Assembly: GCA_020638655.1 (NCBI GenBank)
Contig: JACKIC010000009.1
Location: 1 to 64,000 of the forward strand
DNA: 64,000 nucleotides
Direction of reading: 5' to 3'
Source: Planctomycetota bacterium
Lineage (GTDB): Bacteria > Planctomycetota > UBA1135 > UBA2386
Shown here in pieces: positions 33,137-41,407 of this stretch (positions are counted from its first letter, which is position 1; each line of letters opens with the position of its first letter). The notes below the pieces were generated by a model, which was not told the origin of the DNA, searched no databases, and saw only the letters and a list, made by a program, of their open reading frames with translations. The position numbers and the translations under genes are program-made.

Positions 33137-34852
33137 ATGCCGTCGCTCGCCCTCCTGCTCGGCCTGTGCCTCGTCGCATTCTGGCTGGCCCACCGCTTCT
33201 ACGGCCGGCTGCTCGCGCGCCTGTTCGGCCTCGACGCTGCCAAACGCACCCCCGCCCACGAACACGAGGACGGCGAGGACTTCGTGCCGACGCCGCGCTT
33301 CTACCTGCTGTCGCAGCACTTCTCGGCGATCAGCGCCGCCGGCCCGATCGCCGGCCCGATCCTCGCCGCGCTGTGGTTCGGCTGGGGCCCCGCGTTCTGG
33401 TGGATCGTGCTCGGCTGCATCTTCATCGGCGCGATGCACGACTTCGCGGCGCTGGTCGGCTCGGTGCGCCACGGCGCGTGTTCGGTGGCGCAGCTGCTGC
33501 GCGAGAACCTCAACCCGCGCAGCTACACGGTGTTCACGGTCTACATCTGGCTGGCGCTGATCTACGTGATCATCGCCTTCACCGACGTCACCGCGCGCGC
33601 CTTCGTCGAAGCGCTCGACGTCGTCGTGCCGGGCAGCGACGGCGGCCAGGTCGCGGTCGCCGGCGCCGGCGTCGCCAGCAGCTCGATGCTCTACCTCGCG
33701 CTGTCGCTGCTGATGGGCGTCGTCGTGAAGTATCTGCGCCCGCCGCTGTGGCTGACCACGCTCGTGTTCGTGCCCGCCGTGGGGCTGGCGATCTGGATCG
33801 GCCCGTCGATCCCGCTCGACCTCGCCGCGGCCGGCGACATCCCGTCGCTGCACTGGGCCTGGCTGATCCTCGCCTACTGCGGCGTCGCCTCGGTGCTGCC
33901 GATGTGGCTCTTGCTGCAGCCGCGCGGCTATCTGGGCGGCTTCTTCCTCTACATCACGCTCGGCGGCGGCCTCTTGGGTTTGTTGTGGTCGAACCCCGAG
34001 ATCACCTGGCCCACGTTCACGGGCTTCACCGGCACCAACCACGCGCCGCTCGTGCCGTTCCTGTTCATCACCATCGCCTGCGGCGCGTGCAGCGGCTTCC
34101 ACGGCCTGGTGTGTTCGGGCACGACCAGCAAGCAGATCGACCGCGAACCCGATGCGCACCTCGTCGGCTACGGCGGCATGCTGCTCGAAGGCGTCGTCGC
34201 GCTGCTCGCGCTCGCCTGTGTGATGACGCTCGCGCCGGGCAGCGAGCTCGCCGGCAAGGGCCCCGACAAGATCTTCGGCGTCGGCGTCGGCTCGTTCCTG
34301 CACCAGCTCGGCGTGCCGCTGACGTTCGCGGTCACCTTCGGCATGCTCGCGTTCGCGACGTTCGTCTACGACACGCTCGACGTCTGCACCCGCCTCGCAC
34401 GTTACCTGTTCACCGAGTTCACGGGCTGGAAGACCCGCACCGCGGGCGTCGTCGGCACGGTGATCTCGCTCCTGCTGCCGGCGTGGTTCGTGGCGCAGAC
34501 CGTGATCGGTCCGGGCGGCAAGATCGTGCCTGCCTACATGGTGATCTGGCCCCTGTTCGGCTCGACCAACCAGCTGCTCGCCGGGCTCACGCTCGTCGGC
34601 CTGTCGCTGTGGCTCGCCAACACCGGCAAGCCCGTGCTGCTGCGCTGGCTCGTCGGCGTGCCGATGGTGTTCATGATGGGCATGACCATCAGCGCGCTGG
34701 TGCTGCAGATCGCGGGGTCCACGGACACGATGCTGGTCGTGGTCGCCGTGGTGCTGCTGGGCCTGGCGCTGTGGATCACGGCCGAGGCCGTGATCGCGCT
34801 GCTGCGGCGGCGTGCAAAATCACCGGAAGAAGAACCTACCCAAAGTCCCTGA
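33137..34852 (+). CDS. cstA: Carbon starvation protein A (peptide/pyruvate transporter family)
   Basis: 571 residues with about 16 membrane helices. CstA motifs: AHRFYGRLLARLFGLD, TPRFYLLSQHFSAISAAGPIAGP, ALIYVIIAFTDVTARAF, IACGACSGFHGLVCSGTTSKQ, TLDVCTRLARYLF and PLFGSTNQLLAGLTL. CstA proteins import peptides or pyruvate in the inner membrane. It is shorter than the ~700-residue E. coli protein, as in other short CstA homologues. The lower-GC region begins right after its stop. Confidence 0.93.
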   Translation: MPSLALLLGLCLVAFWLAHRFYGRLLARLFGLDAAKRTPAHEHEDGEDFVPTPRFYLLSQHFSAISAAGPIAGPILAALWFGWGPAFWWIVLGCIFIGAMHDFAALVGSVRHGACSVAQLLRENLNPRSYTVFTVYIWLALIYVIIAFTDVTARAFVEALDVVVPGSDGGQVAVAGAGVASSSMLYLALSLLMGVVVKYLRPPLWLTTLVFVPAVGLAIWIGPSIPLDLAAAGDIPSLHWAWLILAYCGVASVLPMWLLLQPRGYLGGFFLYITLGGGLLGLLWSNPEITWPTFTGFTGTNHAPLVPFLFITIACGACSGFHGLVCSGTTSKQIDREPDAHLVGYGGMLLEGVVALLALACVMTLAPGSELAGKGPDKIFGVGVGSFLHQLGVPLTFAVTFGMLAFATFVYDTLDVCTRLARYLFTEFTGWKTRTAGVVGTVISLLLPAWFVAQTVIGPGGKIVPAYMVIWPLFGSTNQLLAGLTLVGLSLWLANTGKPVLLRWLVGVPMVFMMGMTISALVLQIAGSTDTMLVVVAVVLLGLALWITAEAVIALLRRRAKSPEEEPTQSP

Positions 34853-34867
34853 CATGCTTGGCCCGGC

Positions 34868-34896
34868 TTGAGCTACTCCAATGAAGGTGATAGAGT
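34868..34896 (+). promoter_or_regulatory. Sigma70-like promoter for the second sigma factor gene
   Basis: -35 element ttgagc (34868-34873), 17-base spacer, -10 element tagagt (34891-34896), each matching 4 of 6 consensus bases. A strong Shine-Dalgarno ggagga (34903-34908) lies 6 bases before the ATG at 34915. This is the clearest promoter/ribosome-site pair in the window and stands out in otherwise GC-rich spacers. Confidence 0.5.
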
Positions 34897-34914
34897 TGGG
34901 TCGGAGGAAGCTCA

Positions 34915-35415
34915 ATGTCTGAGAGAGAGAGGAATGGGTCAACGTGGGAAGCCGTACGCCGGAGTCTCAGACGGTGGATTGCAGGCAGGACGTCCAACCA
35001 GTCTGACGCCGAGGATCTCCTCAGTGAGACCATTACCCGCGGGCTGGCACACCTGGGCCATCGCCCACGACTTCCCCTGCCGGCCGTTGTGCGCTGGTGC
35101 CAGACCACGGCGACTCGTCTTCTGATTGACTCGCACCGAGCGACCCAACGGCGCGGCACACAATGCCCTCTGACGCTCGAAGCATTGGCACACGTTGCGA
35201 AGACCCCGCGAACCTCGCAACGGGCACGCCAACACGTCCAGATCCTGGCCAATTGCGTCACGAACCAGACTCAGCAGAGAATGCTCGCCCTGATGCTGAA
35301 GGGACTCACCAGTAACTCTGCATTGGCGGCCCAATTGTCGGTGAGCGTTCGCACCATCGAACGGCACAAGCAGACTCTTAGACTGCGCGCCCGGCAGCGC
35401 GGCCTGCGGACGTGA
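34915..35415 (+). CDS. ECF-like RNA polymerase sigma factor (lower-GC island)
   Basis: 166 residues. Region 2-like SDAEDLLSETITRGLAHL and LLIDSHRATQRR, region 4 helix-turn-helix LTSNSALAAQLSVSVRTIER near the C-terminus. More divergent than the sigma factor at 2586-3119. Base composition and codon use are visibly less GC-biased than in the surrounding genes. It is convergent with the membrane-anchored gene 35480-37222, with a hairpin between them. It may drive the two other island genes, but no shared promoter motif could be shown. Confidence 0.7.
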   Translation: MSERERNGSTWEAVRRSLRRWIAGRTSNQSDAEDLLSETITRGLAHLGHRPRLPLPAVVRWCQTTATRLLIDSHRATQRRGTQCPLTLEALAHVAKTPRTSQRARQHVQILANCVTNQTQQRMLALMLKGLTSNSALAAQLSVSVRTIERHKQTLRLRARQRGLRT

Positions 35416-35422
35416 CGCCAAG

Positions 35423-35459
35423 CCCCGGCAGGAGATGACTGCATGCACTCCTGTCGGGG
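35423..35459. terminator. 12-bp hairpin between convergent island genes
   Basis: Arms 35423-35434 (ccccggcaggag) and 35448-35459 (ctcctgtcgggg) pair over 12 bp with one G-U; the loop is 13 bases. It is located between convergent stop codons and has no strong U-run. Confidence 0.5.
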
Positions 35460-35479
35460 GCAGGCGAGACCTTGCAGCC

Positions 35480-37222
35480 CTACCTATTGACCGGGAATCC
35501 GCCGGAGCCAGCCACGACGTGAACTCCCTGGTCGATCTCGCGCCAATGTCCACCAGTATCGGCCAGGCGCCGCCACTTGGTGCGATAACTCACGTTTTCC
35601 GGCTCACGGACAGTCCATCGCGAAGCGTCACTGCCTGCGACGAAGCGACGCGTATCCACGTCGACCCACTTGCCCGCACCGCCGTCGACTACGCCCTGCA
35701 GAGTTGCCAAGAGGCACTCGTTGCCCCCCAACTCCTGGATCAGGTGTGGTGGCACCACCTGAAATGACTGCGCGCCAGGATCGGAGTACGCCTTTCGCTT
35801 GCCTTCGAGAATCCTGACCACAGCTCCGTCCGCCCAGAACAAGACGGCCTCGTTTCCAGCAGGAAGGGACACGAGAACCCGCCCGTCCAATCGATGCAAT
35901 TGCCTGGCACTCACAGCAAGTGGGCCACTCGGCGATATCAATGCCCAATCCCCCTCTCCCGATCGATACCAACCGCTGAGACATGTAGCGAGATTCGGAG
36001 CTGTGACCTCCTCTGCTTGTTGCCCATGACCCTTGACGAATTCGATGCCTTTCACTGGAACCGCCGGATCGGGACGCACCTCGACTCGAAAGAACTCTCC
36101 ATCCGCGGCGCAATACTCGACGATCACTTGTGGCTCACCCTGGAACTTCGCACCCTCGATGAAAGCGACCCCTTCATACATGGGGTAGCGGAGCCACCTC
36201 ATTCCTTCGCCAGCTTGTGCAAAGACAAGCCCTCCATTTCGGAGGATCTCACCTGCCTCATTTTGGTACATGACACGCAGTCCCGGATCGGGTGAGGCAG
36301 TGATCACCGTGACGGACGGGACCACAACTCTCGGCGAGTACCCACTCAGTCGACAACCTTCGGACCAAGGTCCCAAGACGAGCTGGCTGCCGACCGGCGC
36401 AAGGTACGAGAAGTCCTCGTTGGCACGCAGGTCATGGAACTTCGATGCCGACAGGATCGTGACGATTTCGCCGTACGGCCCGTATTTCAGCACCCGCAAT
36501 TCAGGAATCGTCTCGTTACGTTCGGGGAACCTGGAGTCCCAAGGCTCGACGAGGCAATCCCACCGCGCTCCATCGGGAAGAAGCGCTCCACTCAGTCGCA
36601 CTCTGCACTCGGCGGTCTGCGGCATCCGAAGCACGACCACATCACTCTCGAGGGTCGCGGGTCCCAACTCGAACTCGACTCGAAAGTACGATTCGGGCGA
36701 GACAACCAAGCGGTAGGACGTGCCGTCGAGATCCGGCGGCACTGTCCATTCGCCATTCCGCCCCGTCCTTGCCATGGGAGCGAACGGCTTCGAGCCTGGA
36801 TCGGAATCCTGCGCTGGAACATCGGCCACGACGAGGTAGGGACAATCGCAGACTGGATGGTCACCGTCTGGAGACAGCAGCAGGCCGCCCTGCGTCGTTT
36901 TCGGCGACGCTTTGCGTTGCACAGACCCCAACTGCTCGCCCGACACTTCACCCTCAGAGCCTCGGATACCGCTTTCGACATTGGATGCAGAACCGGACAC
37001 CACCGACGAAGCAGGCACACCTGACTGCGGAGACGGATCGCTGCGTCCGACTCCGGGAAACATGACCACCGCAAGAACCACCAGCACTGCCAGCGCCAGC
37101 ATGATCAAGATCACACGGGGCGATGGAGACCGCTGAGTGGTTTGTGCGTCGTTCAAAGCTACTGCAGATCCCAGTTGTCCGAGTTGTGCAGCTCGCCATC
37201 GTGAGCTCCACTGGTTGAGCAC
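35480..37222 (-). CDS. Membrane-anchored protein of unknown function (lower-GC island)
   Basis: 580 residues if started at GTG 37222; a TTG at 37156, just after the upstream stop, would remove 22 residues. One membrane helix (VILIMLALAVLVVLAVVMF, about 37-57), then a Ser/Gly/Pro linker and a large extracytoplasmic part of beta-type sequence: CPYLVVADVPAQDSD, FAPMARTGRNGEWTVPPDLD (like a carboxypeptidase-regulatory beta-sandwich), VFAQAGEGMRWLRYPMYEGV and GRVLVSLPAGNEAVLFWADG. Related carboxypeptidase-regulatory-like proteins often sit next to ECF sigma factors. No catalytic residues seen. Confidence 0.6.
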   Translation of the reverse strand: MLNQWSSRWRAAQLGQLGSAVALNDAQTTQRSPSPRVILIMLALAVLVVLAVVMFPGVGRSDPSPQSGVPASSVVSGSASNVESGIRGSEGEVSGEQLGSVQRKASPKTTQGGLLLSPDGDHPVCDCPYLVVADVPAQDSDPGSKPFAPMARTGRNGEWTVPPDLDGTSYRLVVSPESYFRVEFELGPATLESDVVVLRMPQTAECRVRLSGALLPDGARWDCLVEPWDSRFPERNETIPELRVLKYGPYGEIVTILSASKFHDLRANEDFSYLAPVGSQLVLGPWSEGCRLSGYSPRVVVPSVTVITASPDPGLRVMYQNEAGEILRNGGLVFAQAGEGMRWLRYPMYEGVAFIEGAKFQGEPQVIVEYCAADGEFFRVEVRPDPAVPVKGIEFVKGHGQQAEEVTAPNLATCLSGWYRSGEGDWALISPSGPLAVSARQLHRLDGRVLVSLPAGNEAVLFWADGAVVRILEGKRKAYSDPGAQSFQVVPPHLIQELGGNECLLATLQGVVDGGAGKWVDVDTRRFVAGSDASRWTVREPENVSYRTKWRRLADTGGHWREIDQGVHVVAGSGGFPVNR

Positions 37223-37515
37223 TGCCCGCTGATCTCAGCTTCGTCGTCTTGGTCGACCTGATCGATGAAGTTGATCGTCACACGGCTGCCGTCGATCGTC
37301 TTGGTGTAGCCGGTGCCCTCGGTCAGAAGCACTCCGTTGAGCTTGACGACAACATTGTTGATCTGCCCACCGTTGGAGGAAACCGTGATGGTGCCAGGGT
37401 TGTCGATCTTCGCAGTCGCGGTTGCGCTGTAGGTACCGCCGCCACTCGCCATGGCCGCTGCATTGAAGCCAAGGGCAGCCACGAAGAAGGCGACGAGAAG
37501 GAGGAGACGGTGCAT
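37159..37515 (-). CDS. Small secreted protein (lower-GC island)
   Basis: 118 residues from ATG 37515, preceded by a gagg ribosome site. Signal peptide HRLLLLVAFFVAALGFNAAAMA. The mature part (~90 residues) is GTYSATATAKIDNPGTITVS, then NNVVVKLNGVLLTEGTGY, TIDGSRVTINFIDQ and an acidic/Ser tail with one Cys (SGQCSTSG). It looks like a single beta-sandwich domain. Just upstream of, and overlapping or abutting, the membrane-anchored gene, so probably one transcript. No family recognised. Confidence 0.6.
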   Translation of the reverse strand: MHRLLLLVAFFVAALGFNAAAMASGGGTYSATATAKIDNPGTITVSSNGGQINNVVVKLNGVLLTEGTGYTKTIDGSRVTINFIDQVDQDDEAEISGQCSTSGAHDGELHNSDNWDLQ

Positions 37516-37734
37516 CAGGAACCTCGAGGAGTTCTGCCATCTGCCGAAACTCAATCGAGCTCCGCGCGAGGGGTGTCCGCAGCTCCGAACAAGCCACCCA
37601 CAAGATAGACGACGACCACCGACACAGCTCCTCGGCACCTGTGTCGCAAATGGCATCATCGGGGATCACGTCCGATTCACTGTGCCCATCCGTCAAGATG
37701 GCTCGCCCCACGATGACACCGACACCCCCCGCCG

Positions 37735-40700
37735 TCACTTGACGTGCGGGATCGCGAGCTCGAGCGCCAGCTTGTTGAACGCCGCGACCTGCTCCTTCTG
37801 CACCGCCTCGAACCTGACCAGCTCCGCGTCGATCGCGGCGATCAGTTCGTCGGCGACGGCTTTCTGGCCGGCGGTCGGTCCGAACTCGGCGTGATCGGTC
37901 GCGGACAGCACACCGAGCAGCTTGTCGGTGAGCTTGATCGGGAAGTTCAGCGGGTCCTGACCGCTCTGGCTCTTGGTCTGGTAGAGCTGTTCCTCGATCG
38001 CCGTGAGCGCTGCGGCGGTGTCGGCGCGCTGCTTGTCGAGCTTGTCCTTGGCGTCACCCTCGGCGCGGTCGGTGACGGTCTGCATCTGCTCGCGCAAACG
38101 CCGCATCGTCTCGATCGCCTCGTGCGCCTTGGTCACCGCGTCGCGGCAGCGCCGCGACAGGCGGTAGCGGTCCTGCAGTTCGGCGACGGTCGCCGTCGTG
38201 CGCGGGTCCTTGCCGATGCGGCCCGTGGCCTTCACCTCGTGTTCGCCCAGCGTCAGCGTCACCGGATAGTCGCCCGGCGCCGCGCGCGGCGCGCCGCCGC
38301 GGCCGTTCCACAGGATCATCTTGTCGAGGATCTTGGGCGGCTCGGACTTCCAGGTCACGACCACCTCGTTCATGCCGCGCTTCACCTCGAACTTCTCGTC
38401 GTCCTTCTCGGCGTCGGTGGTGCGGCGGAACACGACCTCGCCGTCGAAGTCGCGCACCTCGAGCACCGCGCGTTCGGTCACGGGTTCGTCGGTCTTGCCC
38501 CCGACGTAGAAGCGCACGCGGTAGTCCCTGTCGGGGTTCTGCCCCTGGCCCGCGGCCTCACCGTCGCGCCCGGGGAACTGCACCGCGGTCACCGGCGCGT
38601 ACAGGTGCAGCGGCTCCTGCGCCTGTTCGGCGTCGAGCTGACGCACGTGCTCGAGGCCGTCGAACGACCACAGCGCGCGGCCCTGCGTCGCCGCGATCAG
38701 GCTGTGGCTCTCGATCACCAGATCGGTGATCGGCACCAGCGGCAGCGAGTTGGCGAAGCGCTGCCAGCGGCGGCCGTCGTCGAAGCTCATCCACACCGTG
38801 CGCTCGGTGCCGCAGAACAACAGCCCGGGCCGCACCGGGTCGGGCTGCACGCAGCGCGTGAACCAGTTCGGGTCCAGGCCGCCGACGATCGACCGCCAGG
38901 TCGCGCCGTAGTCGTGCGTGACGTAGAGGTACGGGTGGAAGTCGTCGAGCTTGTAGCGCGTGCCGGCGACGTAGCACGAGCCGTCGCCGTGCGGGCCCGC
39001 GACGATGTCGTTCCACTGCATCCACTCGGGCGCGTCGGGCGGGGTGACGTCCTTCCAGGTCTTGCCGCCGTCCCGGGTGACGTGCACGAGGCCGTCGTCG
39101 CTGCCGGTCCAGATCGTGCCCGGCACGCGACCTTCGCACACGGTGAAGATCGTGCCGTAGTACTCGACCGAGGTGTTGTCCTGCGTGATCGGACCGCCCG
39201 ACGACCCCATCTTGCTCTTGTCGTTGCGCGTCAGGTCGCCGCTGAGCGCCGTCCACGTCGCGCCTTCGTCGGAGCTCGCGAACAGCACCTGCGCGGCCGT
39301 GTAGAGCACCTTGGGATCGTGCTTCGAGAACAGGATCGGGAAGTTCCACTGGAAGCGGTACTTGAGGTCCGCGGCGCCGGCCCCCATCGGGTTGTCGGGC
39401 CAGACGTCGACGCGCCGCGACATGCGCGTGCGGTGGTCCAGTCGCACCAGGTAGCCGTCGTAGCTGCCGCCGTACACCACTTCGGGGTCGCCGGGCTTCG
39501 GCGCGATCCAGCCGCTCTCACCGCCCGCCGTCGACTCCCAGTCGTCCGCGCCGATGCCGGCGCCGCGGCTGCGGTGCGCGATGCGCACCGTGCTGTTGTC
39601 CTGCTGGGCCGCGTAGATCCGGTACGGCGCCGCGTCGTCGACGGCGACGCGATAGAACTGCGCCGTCGGCTGGTTGTCGATCGAACTCCAGGTCTTGCCG
39701 CCGTCGGTCGTGACGCACGCGCCGCCGTCGTTGCCCTCGATCATGCGGGCCGGGTCCTTGGGATCGATCCACAGATCGTGGTTGTCGCCGTGCGGGGTGC
39801 GGATCGTCGTGAACGTCTTGCCGCCGTCGGTCGACTTGTGGAACTGCACGTTGACCACGTAGACCGTGTCCACGTCCTTGGGGTCGGCGTAGACGCGCGT
39901 GTAGTACCAGGCGCGCTGCCGCAGGTCGCGGTCCTCGTTGACCTTGGTCCACGTCGCGCCAGCGTCCTCGCTGCGGAACAGCCCGCCGGCCTCGGCTTCG
40001 ATCTGCGCGTAGACGCGCTTGGGATCGGCGGGCGACACGCAGATGCCGCTGATGCCCAGGGTGCCTTCGGGCAAGCCCTTGTTGCCGTGCAGCGGCTGCC
40101 AGGTGTCGCCGCCGTCGGTCGACTTGTAGAGCCCCGAGCCATCGCCGCCCGACTCGAGCGACCACGGCGTGCGGATCGCGCGCCACGTCGTCGCGTAGAG
40201 CACGTTCGGATCGTCGGGCGAGAAGCACAGGTCGGCCGCGCCAGCCTGCGCGTTCGCGAACAACACGCGCTGCCAGCTCTTGCCGCCGTCCTTGCTGCGG
40301 TAGACGCCGCGCTCCTCGCTCGGGCCGCTGACGTGCCCCATCACCGCCGCGTAGACGACGTCGGGGTCCTTGGGATGGATGCGGATGCGGCTGATGTGCC
40401 GCGAGTCCGGCAGGCCCGCGAACTCCCACGTCTTGCCGGCGTCGAGCGACTTCCACACGCCGTCGCCCGAGCTGACGTTGCCGCGCCAGGTGCTCTCGCC
40501 GCCGCCGACGTAGACGATGTCGGCGTTGCTCGGCGCGACGGCGACCGCGCCGATCGAGCCGCCGAAGGTTCCGTCGCTGACGTTGTTCCAGTTCTTGCCG
40601 CCGTCGGTCGTCTTCCACACGCCGCCGCCGGTGCCGCCGAAGTAGTAGGTGTCGCGCGAGGAGATGACGCCCGTGACCGCCGCGACGCGGCCGCCGCGGA

Positions 40701-40872
40701 ACGGGCCCACGAGGCGCCAGTCGAGCGTGTCGAACAGGACCGCGGGCACGGTGCCGGCGCCCTTCGGGGCGGGCAGCGCCGCGGGGGTTTCCTGGGCCGC
40801 GAGCGGCAGGCACGAGACGAGGGACGAGGCGGCGGCGGCGAGGGACGCCGTCAGCGTGGGGCGAGTGCGCAT
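37735..40872 (-). CDS. BNR/sortilin-like beta-propeller secreted protein
   Basis: 1045 residues from ATG 40872. Signal peptide TLTASLAAAASSLVSCLPLAAQ. Then WRLVGPFRGGRVAAVTG and many BNR/Asp-box repeats of the form S-x-DGG-x-TW (KTTDGGKNW, KSLDAGKTWEFAG, STDGGDTWQPL, RDGGKTWKDV), as in sortilin/VPS10-type propellers and WD40/YVTN/BNR-like exported proteins. The last ~250 residues are a beta domain followed by a helical coiled coil (RLREQMQTVTDRAEGDAKDK). Members are annotated as glycosyl hydrolase-like, but no catalytic residues are evident. Located outside the cytoplasm. Confidence 0.82.
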   Translation of the reverse strand: MRTRPTLTASLAAAASSLVSCLPLAAQETPAALPAPKGAGTVPAVLFDTLDWRLVGPFRGGRVAAVTGVISSRDTYYFGGTGGGVWKTTDGGKNWNNVSDGTFGGSIGAVAVAPSNADIVYVGGGESTWRGNVSSGDGVWKSLDAGKTWEFAGLPDSRHISRIRIHPKDPDVVYAAVMGHVSGPSEERGVYRSKDGGKSWQRVLFANAQAGAADLCFSPDDPNVLYATTWRAIRTPWSLESGGDGSGLYKSTDGGDTWQPLHGNKGLPEGTLGISGICVSPADPKRVYAQIEAEAGGLFRSEDAGATWTKVNEDRDLRQRAWYYTRVYADPKDVDTVYVVNVQFHKSTDGGKTFTTIRTPHGDNHDLWIDPKDPARMIEGNDGGACVTTDGGKTWSSIDNQPTAQFYRVAVDDAAPYRIYAAQQDNSTVRIAHRSRGAGIGADDWESTAGGESGWIAPKPGDPEVVYGGSYDGYLVRLDHRTRMSRRVDVWPDNPMGAGAADLKYRFQWNFPILFSKHDPKVLYTAAQVLFASSDEGATWTALSGDLTRNDKSKMGSSGGPITQDNTSVEYYGTIFTVCEGRVPGTIWTGSDDGLVHVTRDGGKTWKDVTPPDAPEWMQWNDIVAGPHGDGSCYVAGTRYKLDDFHPYLYVTHDYGATWRSIVGGLDPNWFTRCVQPDPVRPGLLFCGTERTVWMSFDDGRRWQRFANSLPLVPITDLVIESHSLIAATQGRALWSFDGLEHVRQLDAEQAQEPLHLYAPVTAVQFPGRDGEAAGQGQNPDRDYRVRFYVGGKTDEPVTERAVLEVRDFDGEVVFRRTTDAEKDDEKFEVKRGMNEVVVTWKSEPPKILDKMILWNGRGGAPRAAPGDYPVTLTLGEHEVKATGRIGKDPRTTATVAELQDRYRLSRRCRDAVTKAHEAIETMRRLREQMQTVTDRAEGDAKDKLDKQRADTAAALTAIEEQLYQTKSQSGQDPLNFPIKLTDKLLGVLSATDHAEFGPTAGQKAVADELIAAIDAELVRFEAVQKEQVAAFNKLALELAIPHVK

Positions 40873-40942
40873 GGCGGGCATGCTACGCAACCGCTCCCCA
40901 AGCGGAGAGGTTCTTGCCGACGCGACAGCCGCGCGGGGCACT

Positions 40943-41407
40943 TCAGCGCCGCGGCGTGCAGCGGTCGGCGGCGCAATCGGGGCCGCCGCGGCGACGGCCG
41001 AACAGGCGGCCCAGCGGCACGCGGTAGCGCGCGAACAGCAGGTAGCCCAGATCGGCGAACCAGCGCAGCACCGGCCAGCCGGTCGGCGCCATCACCCAGC
41101 CCAGACCCACGGCGCGCCACGCGCCGCGGATCGCGGCCATGCCCTCGACCACGACGCCGTCGCGATCGATGCCGTGCAGACGGGCGTGCACCCGGTCGCG
41201 CGTCAGTCCCAGCGGCGCCGGATCGAAGTCGGGCGCGTTGATGTCGACGACGGCCAGCTGCGCGCGCCGGTCGCGGCGTTGCAACCACTCGACCTCGCGC
41301 CGGCAGAACGGGCAAGCGCTGTCGAACAACAAGGTGAAGGCGGCCCCGCTCACGATCGCCGGGTTCGCGGCGGCCGACGGCGCGGATGCAGGCGGGTCGC
41401 AGTTCAT
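40943..41407 (-). CDS. DCC family thiol-disulfide oxidoreductase
   Basis: 154 residues. DUF393/DCC pattern: TLLFDSACPFCRREVEWL with C32-x2-C35, then VVDINAPDFDP, MAAIRGAWRAVGLGW, LRWFADLGYLLFARYR and a basic C-terminus. A thioredoxin-like redox protein. The ATG at 41407 overlaps the stop of the upstream RCC1-like gene by 4 bases, so the two are translationally coupled. The substrate is unknown. Confidence 0.85.
   Translation of the reverse strand: MNCDPPASAPSAAANPAIVSGAAFTLLFDSACPFCRREVEWLQRRDRRAQLAVVDINAPDFDPAPLGLTRDRVHARLHGIDRDGVVVEGMAAIRGAWRAVGLGWVMAPTGWPVLRWFADLGYLLFARYRVPLGRLFGRRRGGPDCAADRCTPRR

Noticed and set aside
34853..37740. Prophage or integrative element
   Set aside because: Lower GC, but no integrase, transposase, att-like direct repeats or tRNA at the borders.
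37744..41241. Very long open frame (over 1100 codons) on the plus strand
   Set aside because: It is the antisense of the BNR/sortilin-like gene; composition is His/Arg/Ala-rich with no domains, as expected from GC-rich DNA.
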